A DNA stretch of 55,858 bases, taken from positions 1 to 55,858 of the forward strand of contig NZ_JAGGPW010000006.1 in assembly GCF_018613655.1 (NCBI RefSeq), in the 5' to 3' direction. How positions within the stretch are numbered: position 1 is the stretch's first letter; every line of letters begins with the position of its first letter. Below the pieces are notes generated by a model that saw only the letters and a program-made list of their open reading frames with translations, did not search any database and was not told the DNA's origin. Of this stretch, positions 42,381 through 50,628 are shown piece after piece. This DNA is from Planococcus sp. ISL-109 (GTDB lineage Bacteria > Bacillota > Bacilli > Bacillales_A > Planococcaceae). The translations under genes were made by a program, and so were the position numbers.

Positions 42381-42413
42381 AAAGACCGGCCATGTTTAAT
42401 GGCAGGCTTTTTT
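42381..42413 (+). terminator. Terminator of the SDR pseudogene
   Basis: The stem AAAGaCCgGCCAT/ATGGCaGGCTTT with loop GTTTA is followed by a T-run. It is very like the hairpin at 42703-42727. Confidence 0.7.
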
Positions 42414-42504
42414 TGCTTGTTGAAAAAGTTAAGTTGCTGTCGTTTTGGTTATACTACCTTAAGTCGCTGCTTGCCATATTAAATGAGCTGACCTAGTGGT
42501 TTGG

Positions 42505-42672
42505 AGAAGCGTCCGCTCGACTCCGGCGGAATAGCGAGACGATCGAGACCCCACAGCGAATGAATGTGCGAAGTTTACTGAGCGCATTCATTTGCGACGC
42601 TTGAGCGTAGTGAAAGTGGAGCAAACCGAGGAAGCTTGAGCGCGAGCCCGCGGTAAGCTTCGGAAGGCCACG
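42505..42672. repeat. GC-rich dispersed repeat, copy D, with AATGAATG palindrome
   Basis: This non-coding stretch contains a 14-bp stem (GCgAATGAATGtGC at 42556-42569 and partner at 42582-42595) and a second stem GAAGCTT/AAGCTTC (42631-42661). The first resembles the AATGAATAAGC palindromes at both window ends. No gene is seen in 42414-42714. Confidence 0.6.
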
Positions 42673-42702
42673 TTTGATTATGCTTTCTCGACAGCCTGGA
42701 AA

Positions 42703-42734
42703 AGCCGGCCATATTTAATGGCCGGCTCTTTTTT
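42703..42734. terminator. Terminator overlapping the end of the DUF2071 gene
   Basis: Perfect arms AGCCGGCCAT/ATGGCCGGCT with loop ATTTA have seven T residues on the plus side and TTTT on the minus side. The minus-strand stop codon lies in the loop. Confidence 0.85.
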
Positions 42735-43422
42735 TCGTTTCCGCGACTGGCGGATAAATACGCGCATGCAGCACTGCCGAAAAATGCGCCAGCGGCTGAA
42801 GAGCATTCAAATCGATAGGCAGGAACGCTGCCAGGGAATTTTCGGCTATTTCAATATGGACGTTTTGCAATTGCCACGGCGCATGTTCGATATCGACCCG
42901 ATATAATATGTCGTCCGGCTTTGTCCATAAACAATACCGTTCCGTCAGCCACAGTTCCAGCTCGGAAGCCTCGATTATTCCAGCGGCTGGCGTATAGCCC
43001 ATCCGGAAATCTTCACTTCCGTTCTTGCCGGCATAATGGCTTAAAAACAAACGCCGATTCTCCTTTTTTACAAATCTCATTCGGGCATAGCGGTATGGCA
43101 GAAAACCTCCAGCGCTTGCCGCCTTCACAGCGAGTAAGCTATCCGCGTCCAAGCTGAAAAAGAATACCCCGGAACGCCCACGGTAGCGCACGTACGTCCG
43201 GACATTCAGCTCGCGGTACTTCCTTACAAATGGAATCGGCAACGAAAAGCGCGGGCGTGTCTGATCCGCGACAAGCGGAACAACGCCTAGCCATGCTTGC
43301 CCTTCGAACACATCGACCTCGAGTTCCTGCGGGATAAACGGCCGCAGCCACTCTGTAGAAACGGGCCAATGCAAAAACACCAGATCCCGCCACGTCTGAG
43401 CCATAATCCAAGACCTGTTCAT
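42715..43422 (-). CDS. DUF2071 (YqjF-like) family protein
   Basis: This 235-residue cytoplasmic protein has no membrane segment. It matches the acetoacetate-decarboxylase-like DUF2071/YqjF family: LHWPVSTEWLRPFIPQ near the start, AWLGVVPLVA, NVRTYVRYRGRSGVFFFSLD and the C-terminal FSAVLHARIYPPV. No catalytic activity is established for the family. TTTAGGAGGGAAACCAG precedes the ATG. It is probably monocistronic. Confidence 0.85.
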   Translation of the reverse strand: MNRSWIMAQTWRDLVFLHWPVSTEWLRPFIPQELEVDVFEGQAWLGVVPLVADQTRPRFSLPIPFVRKYRELNVRTYVRYRGRSGVFFFSLDADSLLAVKAASAGGFLPYRYARMRFVKKENRRLFLSHYAGKNGSEDFRMGYTPAAGIIEASELELWLTERYCLWTKPDDILYRVDIEHAPWQLQNVHIEIAENSLAAFLPIDLNALQPLAHFSAVLHARIYPPVAETKKRAGH

Positions 43423-43628
43423 CTGGTTTCCCTCCTAAATTCTTATTTTTTTCCGGGCATCGTAAACTACTCTCACATCAAAAATGAAACGGAGAATAAG
43501 CTCTTCACCTCGTGTTCCGTTGATCCTATCTACTGGCCTTTCAGCAGCGTATCACGCAACTCATGTGCTCAGAGCTTTAATACCATTTTCAGGTCGAACA
43601 TTACCACTTTTTAGTTATTTACCCAGAG

Positions 43629-43799
43629 TTAAATCAACAAAACAGAGTTGCTCATGTTTTTAGATAATAGTGAATTTCGCTGCTTTATAGTTTGTATTTT
43701 ATCATCAAGGGCAGGGTCTGTGACGATGGTTCCGACTTTACTGCCGTCGAGCATCGCCTCCAGCAACTGAATCTGTGTATCCACTTCTAATTTTTTCAT
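43629..43799 (-). pseudogene. PAS/LOV-type domain gene remnant, 56 codons
   Basis: The ATG at 43799 has GAGGTGAACTAGTAG upstream and encodes MKKLEVDTQIQLLEAMLDGS, then KVGTIVTDPALDD. This is the typical start of a PAS or LOV domain (as in YtvA-like or GGDEF/EAL proteins). Homology stops after DD, and an unrelated tail of about 22 residues leads to a stop at 43629. The body of the gene is missing from 43430-43628, where I recognise nothing. A functional micro-protein cannot be excluded. Confidence 0.6.
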
Positions 43800-43878
43800 C
43801 TACTAGTTCACCTCAAATATTTCACTCATTTCATCGTAGCATAGCTTCGCTTTTTGCCGAAATCGGGGCAGCTTTGAA

Positions 43879-43903
43879 GTTTCAGGAAACCGCCAGAGGG
43901 TAA
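43879..43903 (+). promoter_or_regulatory. Sigma-B-like promoter of the Hsp31-like gene
   Basis: GTTTCA and GGGTAA are separated by 13 bases, a good sigma-B match, 45 bases before the ATG. Confidence 0.75.
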
Positions 43904-43947
43904 ATGAAACAGCAAGAGCATTTTTTAGAAATGGAGAGGATCATCGA

Positions 43948-44643
43948 ATGGCAAAAGTATTAGCGGTATTATCGAGTGGTTACGCAAATGAAGAACATAA
44001 TTACGTCACTGGCTGGTGGGCGGAAGAATTATTCGCACCCATCGCAGAACTCGAAAAAGCAGGACATGCGGTGGAACTCGCTTCCATCAAAGGCGGCAAA
44101 CCTGTCGTTGATCCTTTAAGCTTGAACAAAGCCTATGATCCGGAAGGCAAGTATAAAAAACTATACGATTCCGGGATTGCGGATAAAACAACACCTGTCG
44201 TCGATGTGAAAGCAAGCGATTATGACGCGATTATGATTGTCGGTGGACATGGCGCGATGTTCGACTTGGCGCATGACAGCGATTTGCACGCCGTCATTAA
44301 CATCGTCCATGAAACAAACGGCATCGTATCGGCTGTCTGCCACGGGCCGGCTCCACTCGTCTTCACGAAAACAAAAGAGGGGCAGCCGTTATTGCAAGGC
44401 TTGAACGTGACCGGCTATCCGAATGACATGGAACCGGAAGAACTGGAGAGCCTGTTGCCATTTAGCTTAGAGGACGAAATGAGCAAAATCGGCCAATACG
44501 ATAAAGGCGAGGGACAGGAGGGGTTTGTCATTTGGGGCAGCGATCGTTTATTGACTGGACGGGACCCTGGGTCATCAGAGGCATTTGGCCGTGAACTCGC
44601 TAAAAAGCTGACAGAACTCGAAGCACACCCGCTCGACAAATAA
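43948..44643 (+). CDS. DJ-1/PfpI superfamily protein, Hsp31-like
   Basis: This 231-residue class I amidotransferase-like protein is related to Hsp31-type chaperone/glyoxalase proteins. The acid residue is in the early segment (NYVTGWWAEELFAPI), the nucleophile Cys is in SAVCHGPAPL near residue 132, and GGHGAMFDL lies before it with TGRDPGSSE near the C-terminus. Such proteins convert methylglyoxal or protect proteins under stress. A sigma-B-like promoter fits a general-stress role. AATGGAGAGGATCATCGA precedes the ATG. Confidence 0.88.
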   Translation: MAKVLAVLSSGYANEEHNYVTGWWAEELFAPIAELEKAGHAVELASIKGGKPVVDPLSLNKAYDPEGKYKKLYDSGIADKTTPVVDVKASDYDAIMIVGGHGAMFDLAHDSDLHAVINIVHETNGIVSAVCHGPAPLVFTKTKEGQPLLQGLNVTGYPNDMEPEELESLLPFSLEDEMSKIGQYDKGEGQEGFVIWGSDRLLTGRDPGSSEAFGRELAKKLTELEAHPLDK

Positions 44644-44646
44644 GTG

Positions 44647-44672
44647 GATTTACCCAACATTAAAATGGGTAT
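44647..44672 (+). promoter_or_regulatory. Sigma-B-like promoter of the small membrane protein gene
   Basis: GATTTA and a perfect GGGTAT are separated by 14 bases. The -35 half is imperfect. It lies 35 bases before the ATG at 44707. Confidence 0.55.
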
Positions 44673-44706
44673 TGGATAAAACAAGCAGTATTGAGGAGGA
44701 AACCTA

Positions 44707-44937
44707 ATGGATAAAGATAAGGATAAGCAGCAGGACAAAGAACAGGAATATATGAAAACAAGCGAGCAGGAATTAGAAAAAAAACAACCGATGCCAGAAA
44801 AAGAAGGTCTTGAACAGCCAAGAAAAACGGGCTATAAACCGTTGCAATTGGGCATGATTATTTTCGCCATTGCTGTTTTAGTCATTGTCGGTTTTGCGAT
44901 CGGCTTTGATTGGTTCGGCCTGTTCGGCACTAACTAA
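44707..44937 (+). CDS. Small single-span membrane protein, function unknown
   Basis: This 76-residue protein is not recognised by me. The first 40 residues are strongly charged (Lys/Glu/Asp/Gln, no Cys) and probably disordered in the cytoplasm. Residues 47-70 form one hydrophobic helix (LGMIIFAIAVLVIVGFAIGF), and a short Trp/Phe-rich end DWFGLFGTN probably lies outside. ATTGAGGAGGAAACCTA is a strong ribosome site. The sigma-B-like promoter suggests stress induction, and a strong terminator follows. Confidence 0.75.
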   Translation: MDKDKDKQQDKEQEYMKTSEQELEKKQPMPEKEGLEQPRKTGYKPLQLGMIIFAIAVLVIVGFAIGFDWFGLFGTN

Positions 44938-44967
44938 AAACGCATTGCGCATCATTTGCATAGCAAG

Positions 44968-45005
44968 AAAAGCCGGCGAAAAGGAGATCCTTTTCGCCGG
45001 CTTTT
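44968..45005. terminator. Bidirectional terminator between the small membrane protein gene and htrA
   Basis: Perfect 18-bp arms (AAAAGCCGGCGAAAAGGA and complement) have a two-base loop and A/T runs on both sides. Confidence 0.94.
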
Positions 45006-45032
45006 GTATTTCTGCATTTTTCACTTTGCCCT

Positions 45033-46229
45033 TTAGAATTGCTCGCTCAAGGGAACTTCGAAAGTTTTCAGTTCACCATCTCGATACGCCTTCACCGTCA
45101 AGACATCCCCGACATTCACTTCACTATATAAATATTGGCGCAGCTCTAAAACAGATGCTACTGCTTTGCCGTTCAATTCGACAATTGTATCTTTTGCCTG
45201 CATGCCCGCTTGAGCCGCTCCTGAACCTTCCTGAACCGACTGGACGATAATACCATCTTCCACTTGCTCCGGCAAATTCAATTCAGAAGCCCTAATGTCA
45301 GCGGGAACTTGTTTAAGATCCAGCAGCGAAACGCCAATCGACGGGCGGACCACTTCCCCGCTGCTTTCGAGTTCAGCGATGATTGGAATCGCTGAGTTGA
45401 TCGGAATCGCCAGCCCGATCCCTTCTACAGCATCTTGGGCGATTTTCATCGAGTTGATGCCGATCACTTGGCCTTGCGCATTCAATAGCGCACCCCCGCT
45501 ATTGCCGGGGTTGATCACGGCATCGGTTTGAAGCACTTCGGATTGCCAGTCTTCCTGGCCATCATTATTGATGTCAATCGGGACTGCGCGCTCTGTTCCG
45601 GAAATGACACCCGTCGTCACTGAACCGGAAAATTGAAGGCCGAGCGGATTGCCGATTGCAATGACCGGTTCGCCGGATTTCAGGACAGACGAATCGCCGA
45701 ACTCCGCGACAGTTTCAATCGTTTCCCCTGCCACCTTCAACACTGCGAGGTCTGTCCAGACGTCCGTCCCAAGCACTTCCGCTTTTAGTTCTTCTCCGTT
45801 CGCGAGCGTCACGACCACTTCTTCTGCGCCGTCGACGACGTGATGATTGGTGACGATAAATGCTTCCTCGCCCTGTTTTTTATAAATGACGCCAGATCCG
45901 GCACCTGCTTCTTGCGTGGAAGTTTGCGCAAAAGGGTTGTTGCTCGCTTGAAGGTTCGACACACCGACGACTGCGTCCGCCGTCCGGTCGACCGTTTCCG
46001 TCACATCGGTGGTGACGACTGCCGATGCACTTTGCAGTTCGCTGCTTTGCTCAGTAACTGTCAGCGGTTCGTTGCTTCCGGTATCCGCTCCTGTCATCAT
46101 CGTCCCGACAAGCAATGCACCGGCCAAGACGCCGCCAAAACTAGAAGCCATATAGCGTTTCCAGGAAGCTTTTGTGTCTTTCTGCTGATTTGTGTTGTAA
46201 TAGCCCACCTTTTCCATCTCCTTCGGCAT
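45033..46229 (-). CDS. htrA: HtrA/DegP-like serine protease (S1C) with PDZ domain
   Basis: This 398-residue membrane-anchored quality-control protease has one N-terminal helix (about 28-45). A trypsin-like domain follows with the triad His in TNHHVVDG, Asp in DVWTDLAVLK and Ser in NPGNSGGALL, then one PDZ domain (about 300-395, VQEGSGAAQAGMQAKDTIVE). It resembles B. subtilis HtrA/HtrB/YyxA. The catalytic side faces outward. The start at 46229 is the best available, though its ribosome site is weak. It lies downstream of a two-component system with its own promoter region. Confidence 0.92.
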   Translation of the reverse strand: MPKEMEKVGYYNTNQQKDTKASWKRYMASSFGGVLAGALLVGTMMTGADTGSNEPLTVTEQSSELQSASAVVTTDVTETVDRTADAVVGVSNLQASNNPFAQTSTQEAGAGSGVIYKKQGEEAFIVTNHHVVDGAEEVVVTLANGEELKAEVLGTDVWTDLAVLKVAGETIETVAEFGDSSVLKSGEPVIAIGNPLGLQFSGSVTTGVISGTERAVPIDINNDGQEDWQSEVLQTDAVINPGNSGGALLNAQGQVIGINSMKIAQDAVEGIGLAIPINSAIPIIAELESSGEVVRPSIGVSLLDLKQVPADIRASELNLPEQVEDGIIVQSVQEGSGAAQAGMQAKDTIVELNGKAVASVLELRQYLYSEVNVGDVLTVKAYRDGELKTFEVPLSEQF

Positions 46230-46265
46230 TTTTTGTCGTTTGCCCGCGGGCTTTCGATAGTTTAA

Positions 46266-46295
46266 TCATACAAACCATATATGAAAAATGTATGA
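46266..46295. promoter_or_regulatory. Inverted repeat in the htrA promoter region
   Basis: The arms TCATACA and TGTATGA (perfect 7 bp) are 16 bases apart, with CATATATG between them, 37-66 bases upstream of htrA. It is a candidate binding site for a response regulator, possibly the neighbouring one. Confidence 0.5.
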
Positions 46296-46345
46296 CCAAA
46301 CATGCAACAGAAATGGAAAGTTTACGCTAACTTATGCTGCATGAA

Positions 46346-46375
46346 AACGCCTGCCGTAAGCGTACGGCAGGCGTT
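46346..46375 (-). terminator. Terminator after the sensor kinase gene
   Basis: Perfect 13-bp arms AACGCCTGCCGTA/TACGGCAGGCGTT are followed by TTTT on the minus strand. Confidence 0.82.
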
Positions 46376-46383
46376 CGGCATCT

Positions 46384-47799
46384 TTAATTGTCAGTCTTTT
46401 TTTGATGCGGCAGGCGGATAGTAAACTTCGTTCCGCGACCCTTCTCGCTTTCCACCGAAATTTCGCCGTCATGCAAAGTGACCAACTGGCGAACAATCGA
46501 GAGGCCAAGGCCGAATTGGCCGCTGCCCCGCGACATATCCGCTTTATAGAAACGCCGCCAGATCATTTCGAGTTCTTCGACCGCGATGCCTTGGCCGGTA
46601 TCTTCCACTTCGAGCCGAATCGCATCTTGTTCTGCGTGCGCTCTCAGCGTGATGTCGCCGTTTTCAGTAAATTGGATACTGTTTTTCACGATGTTCACGA
46701 GAATTTGGATGAGGCGGTCCATATCCCCGTAAACCATGTCACCAGGCACTGCTTCGATGAGCAAGCGGTCCCCTTTTTCCGCCGCCTGCAATTGCAGTTG
46801 CTCCTGGATGATTTCTAGCAACTCACTCGCTTCGATTTGTTCTTTCATCAGTGCTACTTGATTCGAACGGATTTTTTCATAATCCAAGTTTTCGTTGACC
46901 AAGCGCATCAGCCGCTTCGTTTCTTCACTGACTAGACGGATGCCTTTCTCGCGCTGTTGTTCCTCGATCATGCCGCTCTTCAAGCCTTCGATCACGCCGG
47001 CAATGGTCGTCAGCGGCGTCCGCATTTCGTGTGAAACGTCCGCCATAAAGCGCCTCCTGCGATTTTCGAGTTGTTCGATTTCTTCATTGGAACGCTGCAG
47101 CTTGTCCGCCATGACATTAAAATCATGTGCCAAATCGCCGAACTCATCAAAATTCGATTCCGGCAAATTCACTTGGTAATGCCCTTCGCTGATCATCGAT
47201 GTCGCTTGTCGCATGCGCTGCAGCCTCGTCACGTGGATTTTCGCCAGCAACAGGCTGAGCAGGAGTGCAAAAGGCAGTGAGATGGCGATCACGGCGACCA
47301 AAGTCCGGTTCAGCTCGGTCACCATCTCCCGGATGCCGCTGATCGGTGCGGCGAGCAATACGCCTCCTGCTAGCGTGCTGCCTTGGACATACGGCAGCGC
47401 AACAAAGGTCATCGACCGATCGAACCGGTCGGTATCCCGGTGGACGACCAAGGTTTCCCCCCGCTCGATGACGTTCCATTCTTCAGGCGTCAGCTCGACA
47501 GACGGAAAATTGCCGTTGACGGGATACAGAATACGGCTTTGCTGGTCAAAAACGATGAAATTGATGTTTTGCGACTCGAGCACAGTCACATACGATTGCA
47601 GGTCCGTACCTGGGCGCGCTTGTTCGAGTTCCTGCAGAATCTGTTCCCCGTAGCGCTCGAGCTCTTCGGCTTTATCGGAATATGCCACTCGTTCGCCGTA
47701 GAAAATGAACAGTGTGCTTAAAATCGCCACCGCAAACATCAAGACACCCATATGGCTAGCAATCAGTTGGTAGAAATATTTAATCCGCAAGTTCTTCAA
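46384..47799 (-). CDS. Two-component sensor histidine kinase
   Basis: This protein of about 472 residues has TM helices at about 17-38 and 165-190 flanking an outer sensor domain of about 125 residues. A HAMP domain follows, then the HisKA box with phospho-accepting His in ADVSHEMRTPLTTI. The HATPase domain has VNIVKNSIQFTENG (N box), EDTGQGIAVEE (G1) and GLGLSIVRQL (G2). The preferred start is TTG at 47799, inside the end of the response-regulator gene, with GGGGAG upstream. A longer frame to 47880 exists. The order regulator-kinase-HtrA recalls CssRS, the secretion-stress system, but identity is not shown. Confidence 0.88.
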   Translation of the reverse strand: MKNLRIKYFYQLIASHMGVLMFAVAILSTLFIFYGERVAYSDKAEELERYGEQILQELEQARPGTDLQSYVTVLESQNINFIVFDQQSRILYPVNGNFPSVELTPEEWNVIERGETLVVHRDTDRFDRSMTFVALPYVQGSTLAGGVLLAAPISGIREMVTELNRTLVAVIAISLPFALLLSLLLAKIHVTRLQRMRQATSMISEGHYQVNLPESNFDEFGDLAHDFNVMADKLQRSNEEIEQLENRRRRFMADVSHEMRTPLTTIAGVIEGLKSGMIEEQQREKGIRLVSEETKRLMRLVNENLDYEKIRSNQVALMKEQIEASELLEIIQEQLQLQAAEKGDRLLIEAVPGDMVYGDMDRLIQILVNIVKNSIQFTENGDITLRAHAEQDAIRLEVEDTGQGIAVEELEMIWRRFYKADMSRGSGQFGLGLSIVRQLVTLHDGEISVESEKGRGTKFTIRLPHQKKTDN

Positions 47800-48460
47800 A
47801 TTTATAGCCCACTCCCCACACCGTATGGAAGAGTCGGTCCCCTTCCGGAATTTTTTTTCGCAAGCGCTTGATATGGACATCGACTGTCCGTTCGTCGCCG
47901 TAAAACTGATAGCCCCAAACTTGTTCGAGCAATTGCTCCCTGCTGAACACCTGTTTCGGATGCTGGAGGAAAAACAGCAGCAAGTCGAATTCTTTCGGCG
48001 TCAAATTATCGATCGGTTCGCCGTCTTTCAATACTTCACGAGTTTCTTTCCGTGCGAAGAAATGGACAGTTCGGATACCCGCATCAAAACTGTCCCCCTT
48101 GCGTGACCTTCTGGCGACCGCTTTAATGCGCGCCATTAACGTGAGCGGGCTGAACGGCTTGGTGACATAATCATCGGCCCCCATTTCAAATCCAATCACT
48201 TGGTCGGATTCACTGTCTTTGGCCGTCAGCATGATGATCGGCACCTCGCTACCCGTCTCACGGATTTTCCGGCACAAGGCAATGCCGTCCATCCCCGGAA
48301 GCATCCAGTCCAGAACGAGCAGATCATAGTCGCCTTCCTGGAATTTGCGGTAGCCTTCCAGCCCATCGCTGGCAAAGTCCCCTTCTAGGCCTTCTTTTGA
48401 AAAAAACAGCTCCAGCATCGAACTGACACTCGGGTTGTCTTCCACTACCAATATCTTCAT
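47780..48460 (-). CDS. OmpR-family response regulator
   Basis: This 226-residue regulator has the receiver domain (VVEDNPS at 5-11, phospho-acceptor Asp in LLVLDWMLPGMDG at about 53, Lys in MLTAKDSES). The C-terminal winged helix (about 130-225, FSREQLLEQVWGYQFYGDER, VDVHIKRLRKKI) binds DNA. CCGGAGGTGCACGAG precedes the ATG at 48460, and upstream in-frame ATGs are weaker. It is translationally coupled to the kinase gene by overlap. Confidence 0.92.
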   Translation of the reverse strand: MKILVVEDNPSVSSMLELFFSKEGLEGDFASDGLEGYRKFQEGDYDLLVLDWMLPGMDGIALCRKIRETGSEVPIIMLTAKDSESDQVIGFEMGADDYVTKPFSPLTLMARIKAVARRSRKGDSFDAGIRTVHFFARKETREVLKDGEPIDNLTPKEFDLLLFFLQHPKQVFSREQLLEQVWGYQFYGDERTVDVHIKRLRKKIPEGDRLFHTVWGVGYKFEELAD

Positions 48461-48512
48461 CTCGTGCACCTCCGGCATTCTCATTCCATCATTATTCCAT
48501 ATACAAAGATTA

Positions 48513-48541
48513 AAAAACCGTCCTGCAAAAAGCAAGGACGG
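48513..48541 (-). terminator. Terminator after the GTPase gene
   Basis: The arms CCGTCCT/AGGACGG and a 10-base loop lead into six T residues on the minus strand. Confidence 0.88.
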
Positions 48542-48550
48542 CTAAGTGGA

Positions 48551-49564
48551 TCAAGCGTTCTTATCGCGCTTTTTCAGCTTTTCATACAAGCTGCCGATCA
48601 TTACGTAATCGATGGCAATGTCGTTTTCATAAGCATATTTCACGCCGTAGCCGAGTGCAAGCGTCATGGCACTGGCAACTGTCCCGCCGATAATCGAACC
48701 GGCTCCCGGAATGAACTTCAGCGCCTGGCGGTAAAGCGTATGGCCAATCGTCTGCGTCGCCGTAATGACGATCATGTCTTTTGCCGCTTTTTTCGTCAGC
48801 GGTTTATCGTACAGGTTCGATAGTTTGACGATCAGTCCGACCTGCAGCGTCGTCAAAGGCAAAACGTCCGATCCTGGAATCGGAGACGCGCCGATGATTC
48901 CTGCTGATACACCCGCACCTACGATCCAGCGCGTTGCGGCGGATGATTTCTCTTTCATGCTTTTGGCGAAGAGCAGGTCTTTCCCCTTCTTTTCGAGAAG
49001 CAACAGAATCTCTTTCTTTAAGTTGTCCAAGTTTTCTTCGGTCTTTGAAGACACCGGAATCACTTTGTATTTGCTTTTCGTGTGTCCCTTGATGAACTTG
49101 ACGATTGATGGGATGTCTTCCGCCGCATCGATTTTATTCAAGACGATGAGAATGTCTTTATTATGCTTTTCGATTTCAGCGAATTTCTGTTTTTCGCTCT
49201 CTGAAAAGACCGTTCCGGCAGCGTTCAGGAAAAATAGCACAACGTCCGATTGCTGAACGAATTCCAAGGTCTTTTTCGGGTTTTTGTCATTCGGGTCATT
49301 GAGTCCCGGTGTATCCATGAATTTGATGTTTTCCAAGCCGCGGATATTATATGGATCCACGCTGACCGTCTCGCCAGGCATCGGATTGGTGCTTGCAATA
49401 TCTTCACCGATGATTTTATTGACTGTCGATGATTTTCCGGCATTGACTTCACCTATCAACGAAATCAGCAATTCCTGATCAAGCGCATCGTTCACTTTTT
49501 TCATTTCGTCTTCAAACACTTTATCCATCGCGCGCATGACCTCATCTTCGAACTCCTTAACCAT
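48551..49564 (-). CDS. Era/dynamin-like GTPase with DUF697-like C-terminal domain
   Basis: This 337-residue protein has the P-loop GEVNAGKSS at about 38-46, switch II DTPGLNDP near 83, and NKID near 142 (G4). A C-terminal region has two hydrophobic segments (WIVGAGVSAGIIGASPIPG and IPGAGSIIGGTVASAMTLAL), as in DUF697/YcjF-type proteins. It probably binds membranes in a GTP-dependent manner, but the precise role is unknown. AAGGAGGAGACTGGCCA precedes the ATG. It is a single-gene unit ending in a terminator. Confidence 0.85.
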   Translation of the reverse strand: MVKEFEDEVMRAMDKVFEDEMKKVNDALDQELLISLIGEVNAGKSSTVNKIIGEDIASTNPMPGETVSVDPYNIRGLENIKFMDTPGLNDPNDKNPKKTLEFVQQSDVVLFFLNAAGTVFSESEKQKFAEIEKHNKDILIVLNKIDAAEDIPSIVKFIKGHTKSKYKVIPVSSKTEENLDNLKKEILLLLEKKGKDLLFAKSMKEKSSAATRWIVGAGVSAGIIGASPIPGSDVLPLTTLQVGLIVKLSNLYDKPLTKKAAKDMIVITATQTIGHTLYRQALKFIPGAGSIIGGTVASAMTLALGYGVKYAYENDIAIDYVMIGSLYEKLKKRDKNA

Positions 49565-49712
49565 TGGCCAGTCTCCTCCTTCAACTTACTTAACTCCATT
49601 ATAAAGGCATAGGGCGCCCGCGACCATTTTCAGCCACCTAGCCGAACTCGTTAAGCGCCGCATTTCATAGTAGCATGAAAGAAATACGACAAATCAGAAG
49701 GAGTGTCGCTCT

Positions 49713-50039
49713 ATGTGTGAACGTCCCCAAGTATTCGGCCTGGATGTCGACCCGGAAACCCGCTGCCGCCATTACCATTCGGAAAATGACCGGATCGCCA
49801 TCCGCTTCCATTGCTGCAATAGTTTTTTTCCATGCTTCGAATGCCACAAAGCGCTCGGTTGCGGGCATCATTCTGTGTGGCCGAAAGAGCGATTCCATGA
49901 GAAAGCGATTTTATGTGGGGCATGCAGCACGGAACTTTCAATCCGCGAATACCTCGACTGTGCATCCCATTGCCCGAACTGTTCCACTGCATTCAATCCC
50001 GGCTGCAACCTCCATAAACATCTGTATTTCGAAACGTGA
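49713..50039 (+). CDS. CHY-type zinc finger protein
   Basis: This 108-residue protein contains about 11 Cys and 8 His in the CHY zinc-finger order: CRHYHSENDRIAIRFHCC, then CFECH, then CGHHSVWP, then CGACSTEL and CPNCSTAFNPGC with HKHLYF at the end. It should bind two or three zinc ions. It is related to the domain of yeast Hot13 and plant CHY-RING proteins, and the bacterial role is unknown. AGAAGGAGTGTCGCTCT precedes the ATG. The gene is short, single and followed by a bidirectional terminator. Confidence 0.9.
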   Translation: MCERPQVFGLDVDPETRCRHYHSENDRIAIRFHCCNSFFPCFECHKALGCGHHSVWPKERFHEKAILCGACSTELSIREYLDCASHCPNCSTAFNPGCNLHKHLYFET

Positions 50040-50072
50040 GAAAACCAGAAAAACTCTCGGCTCCACTGAATA

Positions 50073-50116
50073 AAAATCACCCCGAAGCAATGTTTCCACG
50101 CCTTCGGGGTGATTTT
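50073..50116. terminator. Bidirectional terminator between CHY and GNAT genes
   Basis: The arms AAAATCACCCCGAAG and complement, with a 14-base loop, serve both converging genes. Confidence 0.9.
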
Positions 50117-50597
50117 ATTCTTTCACTTTCAGGCACATGACGAGCTGCTCGCCTTTTGGCCCCATGATGCGCCTGCCGGTATCTTCAAAGCCGACTTTTT
50201 TGTATAAATTCTGCGCTGCGCTGTTTCGGGCATTCACACCGAGCACGACTTCATTAAATTCGGTGAACTCCTCTTTCATAAAAGCAGGCAAGGCATCGAG
50301 TGAGCCTGTCGCTATGCCGCGCCCTTGGAATTTCGGATTGACCGAATAACCGCGCAGCAATAACGCTTTCGGGTTGTCGGAACATCTTTTCCGGTCACTG
50401 GACTCATCGAGCTCGAAAAATCCGGCCACTTCCCCGCGCGCCCGGATGACGACCAGGTGCTTCTCGGGATTTCCGGCATCCCGTTTGATGAGGTCTTGAG
50501 GAAGGCTCGTAAATTCCTGCTGGTCTGCCGGCAGTTCATACGATATAGTCGTTTTCTTTGTATGACAATGCAACGTCACTTCACTTTTTCTGATCAC
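50115..50597 (-). CDS. GNAT family N-acetyltransferase
   Basis: This 160-residue acetyltransferase has the acetyl-CoA pyrophosphate-binding loop QGRGIATG (motif A, near residue 92) after YSVNPKF. The usual motif B is NARNSAAQNLYKKVGFEDTG. The substrate cannot be told. The start is GTG with GGGGGACTCATTTC upstream. It stands alone between two terminators. Confidence 0.88.
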   Translation of the reverse strand: MIRKSEVTLHCHTKKTTISYELPADQQEFTSLPQDLIKRDAGNPEKHLVVIRARGEVAGFFELDESSDRKRCSDNPKALLLRGYSVNPKFQGRGIATGSLDALPAFMKEEFTEFNEVVLGVNARNSAAQNLYKKVGFEDTGRRIMGPKGEQLVMCLKVKE

Positions 50598-50628
50598 GAA
50601 ATGAGTCCCCCTAAACAGATGATTATTG

